Positions 54,657 to 64,000 of a DNA stretch of 64,000 nt are shown here, piece after piece; within the stretch, counting starts at the first letter, position 1; each line of letters begins with the position of its first letter. The stretch comes from Pyricularia pennisetigena (lineage: Eukaryota; Ascomycota; Sordariomycetes; Magnaporthales; Pyriculariaceae): assembly GCF_004337985.1 (NCBI RefSeq), contig NC_043744.1:3926663-3990662 (forward strand). The letters are read 5' to 3'. The notes beneath the pieces are model-generated. The model was not told where the DNA came from, searched no databases, and saw nothing but the letters and a program-made list of their open reading frames with translations. The translations under genes and the position numbers were made by a program.

Positions 54657-56451
54657 AACATGGAAAAATATCCAGCGCAGAAATCCCTTGACTGATGTTT
54701 CTAGCGGTCTCGCATTTTCTTCACTCACTTGGAGCTAATGAATTAGGGCTACGGGGATACCCAGTCGACCAAAAGCTTATCCTTATGCAGAGGTTAAATT
54801 GATTCTAGCCCTTCTAGCCTATCCATGGATCTTTCTAGCCGGTGCGCCACAAAGACTCGGAAACCACATGTCGGGATTCAACAGTCGGCGGCGATGGTCG
54901 TCCGGTGCTTAACCCGGAGGGAGTCCTTGTCTGCATCCTCACCACTGCGTTGTGTTGCCACCCCTCACGTCATTGTCTTGCGCCTCGATGCTCGGCGGCA
55001 TAAGTTGGTGAGCATATCGGTGCATCCCGATGCGCAAGCGTGCGACGGGCATTACCATGGCGCCAGGCCGACTCGGTGACCTAGGCTGGACACGGTAAAT
55101 AAGGGCTACAAGAAAAAAGAGGTTGCATATTGTGCAGCTAAGGAAGAATCAAAGTTCGAAACTTGACCTGATCGTAAACAACGCTGCATGGATTATTTGT
55201 TGCCAGTGACATGAGGGCCAAGTTCCAACCCGGTTCCGGCATCGAATATGCGGGGAGGCATCTTTGCCTGGCGTTAGTGCCGCTTTTGATCGTCAACTAC
55301 GGGTTGCGATTGCGTAAAACTTTCAAGTTTGCCGGGCTGAACAAGGATCCAATGAAGCTGTTTAAAAAGTGACCAAGTACTTTGTCAGTAAGCTTCAGTT
55401 TTCCCCCCCACGGACCCCCCCGCAACGTTCGTAGCGTATCTAGGTAGGTAGTCCACCCCTCCTCCATGCTATGTATGTATGTATATGTATGCCATCTGTC
55501 GTCGACAAATATCAGCCATCAGCATCGGGCCAGACATCAAAGATGCGCGCCGGACACCTGGGGAACTTTGTTCCCGCACATTGAGCCTCCGATGCATAAT
55601 GCGTGACGCGTCTTTCTTGTTCCGTTGTCGGTTCTATCCGGTCATCTCCGGCCATGCCAATTTCGGCCATCTTTCGGACCGTGGGTTCCCCTACATGACT
55701 CGTGCTCCGCATTGTCATTTCCAAATTAGTGGGCACTCGACTCCGCAATCAGAAGCGATGAATCAAACGGAATGCGGGGTCTCCTTATCTGACTGAGGCC
55801 TTTTGGGCGTTTTGGCAAATGGCCCCGGCCCCTTAGGTTCCCTAGGAGGCAATTGTGGGGGGGGCTTGATATGGATGATTCGATGAATCGGGTGCCCGCC
55901 CAGCTGGAATTCGATTGTGCGACCACTGGGAGTGGGTGCTTATCAGGGCGAACTCTCTGGCTGCCAGTGGGTGGTCGCGTGAGTCAATCAGTGCCAATCG
56001 GGCGCAAGCTCGGTCAAAGCAGCTTACTACGTAATTAATAGTACATCAGTAGATAGCCGCCTGTGACGACACTTTCGACAGCCAAACCAAGGCCAGGGTC
56101 GGGTCGCGCTTGCTCGGTAGCGTCCCACACCTGCTGATACCTCCTAGCTGATACTAGATAGATAATAGACTAGGGCTTCCCGGCAGCTTGCTGGCTGGCA
56201 CACCCGCACATGATAACGAGCAAGCTCCAGCCAAGAAGATCAAAGGAGCTCATTCAGCTCGCTTCCGGCACCGCTCACTGCATACATAAATACGAGCGCG
56301 TCACCACCTCCCTGTTCGCGTCGTCGTCCCATTTACGTCTGTTGGTTTGTTTCGTAGCAGCACCCCTAACCCAACCGACAACTAGAACTAGTCTAGTTGT
56401 TCTCCTGTCCCCGAATCATCCTCCTCGGACCCCCTCCCGCCCGCGCAGACA
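54657..56451. other. permease upstream region, no gene seen
   Basis: 1.8 kb. Contains a TATGTATG run at about 55472-55490 and C-rich runs near 55405-55420. The 150 bp before the permease ATG are C/T-rich, with TACATAAATA at about 56282. Short frames show no motifs. Confidence 0.5.
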
Positions 56452-58092
56452 ATGGCGTCGGATGCCTCCATAGCCAGCGGCCCTGCCGCCCCTACCGGCG
56501 CACGCCGCTCAGTCGACGCCAACGCCGACGATGCCCTCGCCAAGATGGGTTACAAGGCCGAACTGCCGCGCAGTCTCAGCATGCTCTCGGTTCTTGGTCT
56601 CTCCTTCGCCATCATGGCGGTGCCCTACGGTCTCAGCACTACCTTCTACATCAGTCTCTCCAACGGCCAGTCGGTAACCATCATCTGGGGTTGGGTTCTC
56701 TTGTCGCTCATTTCAACTGCCATTGCCGCTTCGCTCGCCGAGATCTGCTCCGTCTACCCGACCGCCGGTGGCGTCTACTACTGGGCCGCCCTGCTGGCCT
56801 CGCCCAAATGGGCTCCCATCGCTAGCTGGGTCACGGGCTGGCTCACCCTCGTCGGAAACTGGACCGTGACCCTTTCCATCAACTTTGGTGGCGCCCAGCT
56901 CATCCTCAGTGCCATCTCGCTGTGGGACGAAGAGTACGTGGCGACGCCGTGGCAGACCATCCTCATGTTCTGGGCCGTCATGCTGCTTTGCTACCTCATC
57001 AACGTCTTCGGCTCCAAGTATCTTGACCAGATCAACACGCTCTGCATCTACTGGACGGGTGCCTCCATCGTCATCATCCTCATCGTCCTGCTTGCCATGG
57101 CGCCCAACAAGCGCGACGGCGAATTCGTCTTTACACACTACGATGCCTCGGCCTCGGGCTGGCCATGGGGCTGGTCTTTCTTCGTCGGCCTGCTGCAGCC
57201 GGCCTACGTGCTGACGGGCTACGGCATGGTGGCCGCCATGTGTGAGGAGGTGCAGTCGCCCGAGCGCGAGGTGCCCAAGGCTATCGTGCTCTCCGTCGTT
57301 GCCGCCGGTATCACTGGTCTCGTCTACCTTATCCCTGTCCTCTTTGTGCTTCCCGACGTTTCGACGCTCCTCGCAATTGCCAACGGCCAGCCCATTGGCT
57401 ACGTCTTCAAGACGGCCACGGGCAGTGCCGGCGGCGGCTTCGGTCTCCTCTTCCTCATCCTCGGCATCTGGCTCTTCGCCGGTGTTGGCGCCCTGACGGC
57501 CTCGAGCCGCTGCACTTATGCCTTTGCCCGTGATGGCGCCATCCCCGGCTCGGGCCTCTGGAGTCGCGTCGACCACCGCTTCGGCCTGCCCCTCTGGGCC
57601 CTGACTCTCTCCACCATCATCGACTGTCTGCTGGGCCTCATCTACTTTGGCTCCTCGGCCGCCTTCAGCAGCTTCACCGGTGTCGCCACCATCTGCCTGT
57701 CGACGTCCTACGGCCTGCCCATCCTCGTGTCCCTCTGCCAGGGCCGTCGCCACCTTGCCCACGCCAGCTACTCGCTGGGACGCTTCGGTTTCATCATCAA
57801 CGTCACGACCCTCCTCTGGATCGTCCTGGCCATCGTGCTGTTCTGCATGCCCACCAATTTGACCGGCCTCGACGCTGGCACCATGAACTACGCCAGCGTC
57901 GTCTTTGCCGGTTTCGCCCTCATCAGCCTCGTCTGGTACTTTGCCTGGGGTCGCAAGCACTTTTCGGGCCCGCCCGTTCTTTCGTCTCTGACTGCCGACG
58001 GTGGCGTTGGCGTCGTCCGCGGCCAGGCGGTCGATATCGAGACCCCAAAAGATGAGAAGCTCGCCAAGTCGGCGTCTCCGGAAAGGGAGTAA
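56452..58092 (+). CDS. amino-acid/GABA/choline permease (APC superfamily)
   Basis: The 546-aa single-exon protein has a polar N-terminus (1-40), then about twelve hydrophobic segments. The first holds 'SVLGLSFAIMAVPYGLSTTF', followed by 'GWVLLSLISTAIAASLAEICSVYPTAGGVYYW', the signature of the fungal amino acid/choline transporter group (Uga4, Hnm1, Bio5 relatives). 'MCEEVQSPEREVPKAIVLS' in the mid-protein loop is another family signature, and a conserved 'SSRCTYAFARDGAIPGS' follows. A soluble C-terminal tail ends with Glu/Lys. It acts at the plasma membrane or vacuole as a proton-coupled importer of an amine or amino acid; substrate not determinable here. The ATG at 56452 has strong context (ACAATGG). 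Codon bias is extreme (GC3), so a 415-codon antisense frame is an artefact. Confidence 0.93.
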   Translation: MASDASIASGPAAPTGARRSVDANADDALAKMGYKAELPRSLSMLSVLGLSFAIMAVPYGLSTTFYISLSNGQSVTIIWGWVLLSLISTAIAASLAEICSVYPTAGGVYYWAALLASPKWAPIASWVTGWLTLVGNWTVTLSINFGGAQLILSAISLWDEEYVATPWQTILMFWAVMLLCYLINVFGSKYLDQINTLCIYWTGASIVIILIVLLAMAPNKRDGEFVFTHYDASASGWPWGWSFFVGLLQPAYVLTGYGMVAAMCEEVQSPEREVPKAIVLSVVAAGITGLVYLIPVLFVLPDVSTLLAIANGQPIGYVFKTATGSAGGGFGLLFLILGIWLFAGVGALTASSRCTYAFARDGAIPGSGLWSRVDHRFGLPLWALTLSTIIDCLLGLIYFGSSAAFSSFTGVATICLSTSYGLPILVSLCQGRRHLAHASYSLGRFGFIINVTTLLWIVLAIVLFCMPTNLTGLDAGTMNYASVVFAGFALISLVWYFAWGRKHFSGPPVLSSLTADGGVGVVRGQAVDIETPKDEKLAKSASPERE

Positions 58093-59069
58093 TACTGCCG
58101 AATCTTGGTTTTGGGCAGGAGACTAAAAAAAGAGATACCCCCCATTGGCATGTTGTGTAATCTGTATAACAATAGAATAGATTCAACCTTGTTGCATAAG
58201 CAAAAGCAGCATTTAATATTTGGCTCGCCAGCATCTATATCTTGCCTCTTGATCATAGCCGAGAATCTGTGTGACACAGCAACACCAAAGCTGAATCTGT
58301 TAAATCGGCCTATAAGCTTATCGGACCTCCAGGGCCGGCGTGAAGTTTCGACGCATTCTTTTCAAGTCAGTAATATTCAAATCTATGACCTGCCAACCGA
58401 AGGCAATTGAATTTGGTCGCCATGTGAGAAAAAGTGCAAGTCCATACTCTTCGACTTTACGTGCTGGCTGATTTGTTCAATGTTTCTTTGTCTTTCCCTG
58501 GGGCAGGATTCTCATTCCAGGGAATCTCATTTTGGCCAACACCACCATTGTTCCATGGCCGATTTCGTCGCCGGCAAACTTCAAACCGTGGTTCATTGTG
58601 AATGATTACTTTTTCCCTTGTTTTATTCCGAGAGTTATGGTGCCGCAGCCGCATTCAATCAGTTCTCGTCGCCTCCAAGACTTTCTCTGTTTTCAGAGTA
58701 GCAAACATACCATGCATGGCCCACCTAAGGTTTTCCGAGTACCTTGTCTTGATAGATGAGCCATCGACTGGTGTTTATTTCCTTGTCGCTTGCGTATATA
58801 CCCATACTTTCTTCGAGAGAAGTCATCGTGTCGGTCATCTGGCTCCCATGAACGCCATTATGCCTTCTTGCCGAACTGCTTTGTTCGTCTTTGCAAAAAC
58901 ATGATTTCCTTTCCAATGACCCCTTGCTACGCCCTCGTGACTTTGCCCATATCCGAGGCTTTTCACCTGTCCATCGGCCTTGTATTCGACCTATACTGCC
59001 TTGAGCTCTTGTTACTCCGACTGGCATCATCTCGAAACACCGCATAGCTGTACACGATAGAGGACCACC
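58093..59069. other. intergenic, no gene seen
   Basis: 977 bp. 3' flank of the permease and promoter of the HEIAH-protein gene. Overlapping short frames without motifs. Confidence 0.55.
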
Positions 59070-62000
59070 ATGCCAACTCAGCCCTCGGCCCAGGGAACTT
59101 TCAGTCAAATCGAAGGAAACCCTACCGGCTGGAATGTGCCATCTGAGAATGACTCTGACGCGGGCGACGACTATAATGGGGACGTGACCGGGCTAGATTG
59201 CCAATGGGATATGCTGAACCGTGGCCTATGGGATTTTGAAGCAATGACTGTCGCCATTCGGCAGCGTTACCTGACCGAGGTTTGCAAACTCCCTCCTCAG
59301 GCCGCTCCAGCAAATCTCGAGGACCTGCCCTGGCGCGCGGCTCCCAAACAACGCACAGATGGCGACCAGACGGAATTCTACGAATATATTCCTCTATGGA
59401 CCGACCCGGAATTTGAAACCGACAGGAAGAGTGGCCCAAGGTACTTCCAGGGTAGCCTCCTCAACAGGCTTTATCCGGCGCAGACCGAGGAGAGTCTCGC
59501 GAAGAATCCCACCGAAATGGCCAAACGATACGGAATCCATCCCGATCGGACTGATGGCCGCTCGAGACTGTCTCCAGAGGGGTCCGTCTCAAGGCGCTAC
59601 CAGCTAAAGAACGGGGATTGGGTCGATACCGGCGATCTGGACAGATTCCTCGAGGAACATTACTTCTTGTCAGAAGCGGCACAAGCGTCCCAGCAGAGCA
59701 TCGAAACCTACATTGAGGATCAGTCGCAGAGGACCGCGACAACTGAGGAAGAAGAAGCAACGCTTGAGATGTGGAAGCTATGTCGGAAGCACAACGCGGA
59801 GCTCAAGAAGGATGCGGATTATCAACGATTCGTCTTCAACGGCTACACAACCGACGAGGTAGGCTTTTACACTTTTGACGGTGCCACTCGGAAGACTGAG
59901 CTACCTATGGACCCGAGACTTACCTTTATTTTCTACCAGCTGCAAAAACTCGGTGTGCTTGACTTCAGTAATGATGTCTACTTTGACCTGCAAGGACCCC
60001 TGCATCCGTAAGTCAAAGTCAGCGACCAGCTGTGAATGCTTCAATGGTTGACAGATACTGATGCTTCCCACGTCTTCTCCAACAGTATTCTTACTCGAGA
60101 CAGATGGCTTCCGGCGCCGGCTGGTGCAGGTACAAAAGATTTTCCTCGGCAGTATTATGCAATTAGGGGCGAAAATCAAATCCACCATACAGGACTGTGG
60201 ACAGCGGTAGGTTGGATTCCCAAGCGTCTTCTCAGACTGACCGAAGCATTGTGCGATTCCAACGTAAACACCAGGCGACTAACACCCTCAAAATTGTCTT
60301 CTCCAAATAGCAAGACCCGCTGATCTGGGATGCCCTACAACCTGCGCTTCAGCTACTGACACGCATCTTGAACTCGAACCTGCCGGCCTGGACTGGCCTT
60401 CTAGATTTGTACACACGTCTACAAGTCGACCTCGACCGAGATCCACTCGCCGACTCGTTCAGGAATGAAGCAAAAAAGGGCTCCCCGTGCACTTGTCGAA
60501 ATGCGTGGCACACAGAAGCCCACCCCTTTAGTACCAAAAACTTCCCTGAGCTTTTGAAGCTGTGCGAAAGCGGATTCGACTCGTCCGCCTGGACAAGAGA
60601 GCTGGTGACCAAGTCGCTACGGTTCAAGATAGAGTCGTGTAACCGATTCGCCGACGAAGATGACCCAGACGCTCTGCGCGCAACGTTCGGCTTCACGTGT
60701 ATGAGGGCGTCGGGCGACAAACTATACACGACAGTTTCGATCGGTGCAGAGTTGATCTGGCCGCTTCTTTCGATTCACACCTCCAACGCAGAAAAACGAA
60801 CTTGTTCCTTTGCGCTTGCGGCGATTCTACTCCACGAAATTGCGGTGAGTTTGTTTTTCATCAATTCTGCCACACCCCTTTTTTTGTTCTCTGCTGAGAA
60901 AAGAAAAAAAAAATCTAGCACGCCATAGTCATGGCACAAAGTTCAGCTGTCGTTCATCAGCCCAGTCTCGACTGTGTGGCCGATCCAAAGCAGAAAGATT
61001 TACTAAAGCGAGCATGTTGCCGCTTGTTTAGCCCCTTGGTTGATGAGCCCTTCTTCGAGGATGAGCCAACAGCCGAAGCTGGATTTGCCCTGGAGAACCA
61101 GGTGCGTGCTCCGCAGCGAACGCTATGGAAAGATAGAAAAAAAAACGAACAAGCTCATCCCCTAACAAACGACGTATAGGTATTCGGTGGTGTTCTGACG
61201 TATGCTTTACGCTCATCATCCGACCTGCAACCTGTGCCTGTGCAACTGATAATGACGCAGCTGAACTCGAAAGCTTGGCCTTTCTCGAGGCTTCTGGCCT
61301 GGGTAAAACCAACCAAGAACACCAAGCAGCTGCTTAGTCCCCCACAGCGGATGCTGGACATGAAAAGAGCCGTTCCCTCAGACACCATCGCCAAAGTCTT
61401 TTCCCAGTCGTTCTGGGACAAGGATTTTGCCAGATATGGACCCGAGACCTTGAAGGTTCAGGGCGGCCGCGTGTTGAAGAAGCCTCCCCTCACCGCACCA
61501 ATCGTCGGCTCCCACTGGTACGTGTACGGACCGAACAGGGGCTTCTTCCTCAAGAAGGCGTGTTATGTGCTGAAGACATCCGGGTATAACACCATAGCGT
61601 GTTATCTGGAGAGCAGGGCACGGCAGCGTGGGATGGGCGTTGCCACGAGGCGTCTCTGGCATTACGAGCACAGGGCCTGGCCGGATATGAGCAAGGATCT
61701 GGACCAAGCCGCCAAAGAGGTGCGCGAAGCTGCCACAAAATACCTGCCATTGTTCGAAGATGCAGTCGCGCCCGCTGCCGAGCGCCGTGTCTTGTTTGCA
61801 AATCGGCACCAAGTCACGCCAGGCACCGATCCTTCAGTCGGTCTTGAGGCCTGGATTCAAGACGCCGAACAATCCAGATCTCACAGCTTTGGCGTCCTGC
61901 TTGGCAGGCTGATGAAGCTACACCGACTGCTGACTGCAAGGTTCGAATACACGCAGTCGATGCTGTGTACCCTGACCACACTGGAATCGGCAGACAGGGA

Positions 62001-63348
62001 GAAGATCCGCCGGAAACACTTTGGTCGACTGGTGAATGTACACCACCGTGTTCCCTTTCGCCTTGCGTCGAAGCTCGCCATCGCTGTCAGGTCACTGGCC
62101 CAGCTCTACCGCTTGCGCACCAGGCGCCTGCCGCAGGAACCCGGGACGCAACCCGGCGATTCAGCCCTGCAAATCAAATTGCAAGAGGACTTGGGGGACC
62201 TCAGGAGACAGGAAAGACTGTTCCGTACGCTCGAGGGCATGTTTCGCAACCACCTGGGCCCGCCCACCTCAGGCGAGTACTCTGGGCAGTTCTGGGGCCC
62301 GGAGAGGTTCATTGCCGTGACGAGCCTCAACCCCGCGACTGAGCCCGAGGTCTTTTTCGAAGCGGCCTGCAGCGACCTCAAGAGAGTAAAAGACCCCGAC
62401 GTGATCCGGATCGTTGATGAAGTCTTCAAAATCCTGAAGGCTTTCGAGGGGAGCGAGGAGAGGGCACCCTCGCCCGCGTCGTCGCTTGCTTCCACGGCGC
62501 CCCCGCCCTCGCCTAGTGGAGGATCAGGGGCCGGGCCGGTCAGTGCCACTCAACCGCAGCCGGGGGAGCCATCGGCGGGGGAATCCACGACCGAGTCTAG
62601 GAAGCGGTCGTGGCGTCAGACTGAAGGCGGGACCGATGCTTCCGGAAACGAAACTGGTGGTTGATCCCTTCATTGATATGCTAATATTATTCATCCCCAT
62701 GTCCTCGAGGTCGTACTTTTGCTGTTCATGGTGCTAACGGCAGAACATCCCAGATCTTCCACCGGCGAAACGTGTGCATCTGCTTGACAAGGACTCAGAC
62801 GCGCCATATATTCGAGACGCAGAGTCCTGTGCGAGAAACAGAAAAGCCTTTGAGGCATCCGATCGCGCGACGATCGACCAAGGCGACCGTAAGTACCCAT
62901 AACAGTTCCTAGTGCTCAAACCACACACCGACGACTAACGATGAGCCCCCTCCCCTGTTGGCGGTATACAGCACCTACGAATTTCAACACCAGCCAGCCG
63001 GCCCCGTCGGGCATGATCGCATTCCCTGACCCAAAGACGGGCTTTGTGCAGTTTGCGCCGCAGTCGCGGGCCGCGGAGGTGGGACCCATGCTTCAGCAGG
63101 CGGCGCAAGAGAGGGAAACCTCGGCGGCGCAGGCCCGGCAGGCTCTGGTCGACTTGGAGGCGCGGGATCGCGATCGGCAGCGGATACAAGGGCCGCTGAC
63201 TGCGGGCGAGAGGGCGGCGCTCTCGAATCTGCAACACCGGGAGACCGACTTTGATGCGTTCAAGCTCAAGGAAAGGGTGATTCGGGCGTTTGAAGCAATT
63301 TGGGATGGTCTTGGAGGGCAGGATGAGGATGTGGAAATGCAGCTTTGA
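59070..63348 (+). CDS. large uncharacterised protein with HEIAH metallopeptidase-like motif
   Basis: Seven exons, 59070-60007, 60086-60206, 60311-60844, 60919-61101, 61180-62656, 62754-62888 and 62972-63348, give 1254 aa in frame (introns 78, 104, 74, 78, 97 and 83 bp). The last two exons are short and joined by weaker signals: donor GTGGTT at 62657, or GTTGAT at 62660 in the same phase. The N-terminal third is acidic and polar. Exons 3-4 form a domain with 'FALAAILLHEIAHAIVM', an HExxH zinc-site pattern whose second His is the first codon of exon 4. It is followed about 50 residues on by 'EPFFEDEPTAEAGFALEN', whose glutamates could supply the third ligand, as in gluzincins. The helical, Arg-rich rest contains 'GSHWYVYGPNRGFFLKKACY', and the tail has a coiled coil ('MLQQAAQERETSAAQARQAL'). 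No signal peptide is evident. I recognise the HExxH...EPFFxDE...FGG pattern as shared by uncharacterised fungal proteins; function unknown. Confidence 0.8.
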
Positions 63349-64000
63349 GGCTTTTTTTTTTCTTCTCTTTTGTGCCCAAAGGGGATTTGTTTGGAGGCAA
63401 TCATCTTCATGAGATGGGCCAGGTGGTGTGCAAGAGTGAAGAGTTGGGTTTGGCGTTGAGGATTAATGCAGGGTTTTTGTTGATTTGTTGACCTTGGATA
63501 TTCAACTTTAATATTCTGTTCCGGTTGGCTTTTACTCTTGTAATCTGGTAGTGGAACAAAATGCTGCTTCTTGTTATCTGATTTTCTACGATAGTCGAAG
63601 ACCCATCAAATATTCACAGTGTTGGTTCCAGATTCCACGCATAAACAAACAGCAGACAAAGTTTCCTACTCTTGTTTTCTGTCAATGTTTCCTTCTCAAT
63701 ATCAATGCCTCGATGCATGGATTGATGGGGTTTACCACAGCAACTATCATCCATTTGCACTACCACTGTGTCCGAAGGATGTATTTACCTGGATATCAAT
63801 GGGGCAAATTTGAATTGTTACAAGCAGAAGGCAGGGAATTGGGTGTCTGCAGGGTAACTGATTTTCGCGGGTACCCATGAAAATACGTACCGGGCTGCCG
63901 GTAAAAAGAGATTTCAAATAAATGGGTGCACAGCTTGCAGCTTGCAGCTTCCAGGTAAACACCCATCCCCGCAGTTACCCTTGCGTCGTGCCGTTCCAGG
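63349..64000. other. 3' flank, no gene seen
   Basis: T-rich sequence follows the stop codon of the preceding gene. Short frames at 63551-63962 lack motifs. Any further gene lies beyond the window. Confidence 0.55.

Noticed and set aside
56713..57960. 415-codon open frame antisense to the permease
   Set aside because: Arises from extreme GC third-position bias of the permease gene. Its reading is Gly/Glu/Asp/Val low-complexity without family motifs.

Overview
The window is nuclear DNA of a filamentous ascomycete. It carries GC-rich, mostly single-copy eukaryotic genes with short introns (54-145 bp) that have GTRNGT-type donors and CTAAC/CTGAC-type branch sites. The gene set is fungal: protein kinase C with HR1-C2-C1-C1-kinase order, KRE2/MNT1-type mannosyltransferase, She9/Mdm33, Pat1, a yapsin-like GPI protease and an ER-transporter/FUSC family protein. 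An AT-rich, transition-degraded compartment next to small secreted cysteine-rich proteins fits a plant-associated Sordariomycete, perhaps Magnaporthales. The species is not provable from sequence alone.

Layout. 1-3.7 kb is gene-poor. At 3.9 kb there is an 8-cysteine secreted protein with a defensin-like cysteine spacing. 5.2-10.7 kb is an AT-rich block (long (TA)n tract, a 12-N gap, decayed repeats). It contains a more GC-rich island encoding a second secreted protein whose 3' end runs into repeat DNA. A short inverted-repeat element (10.7-11.0 kb) marks the edge. An intact vicinal-oxygen-chelate gene follows (11.3 kb), then a relic zone (12-14.7 kb) with a kinase-like pseudogene broken by a frameshift and a stop.

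14.7-35.5 kb is conserved housekeeping DNA: SHE9, PKC1, a branched-chain acyl-CoA dehydrogenase, mitochondrial ribosomal protein S12, a KRE2/MNT1 mannosyltransferase, PAT1 and the RNA polymerase III subunit RPC37. The acyl-CoA dehydrogenase and S12, both mitochondrial, are divergent from a 586-bp intergenic region. From 36.7 kb the content becomes accessory: a spliced small secreted protein, a Gfo/Idh/MocA oxidoreductase, a tiny secreted peptide, a five-exon 1250-aa FUSC/DUF2421 membrane protein, a GPI aspartic protease, a Nudix hydrolase, a decayed SET-domain gene, an APC-family permease, and a seven-exon 1254-aa protein with an HEIAH metallopeptidase-like motif.

The genes do not form one pathway or an obvious biosynthetic cluster. 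The common themes are cell-wall integrity and surface (PKC1, mannosyltransferase, GPI protease), mitochondria (She9, S12, acyl-CoA dehydrogenase), and a degraded compartment with secreted effector candidates and recently broken genes. Exon coordinates were derived by hand from splice signals and reading-frame continuity, and every multi-exon model given closes in frame.
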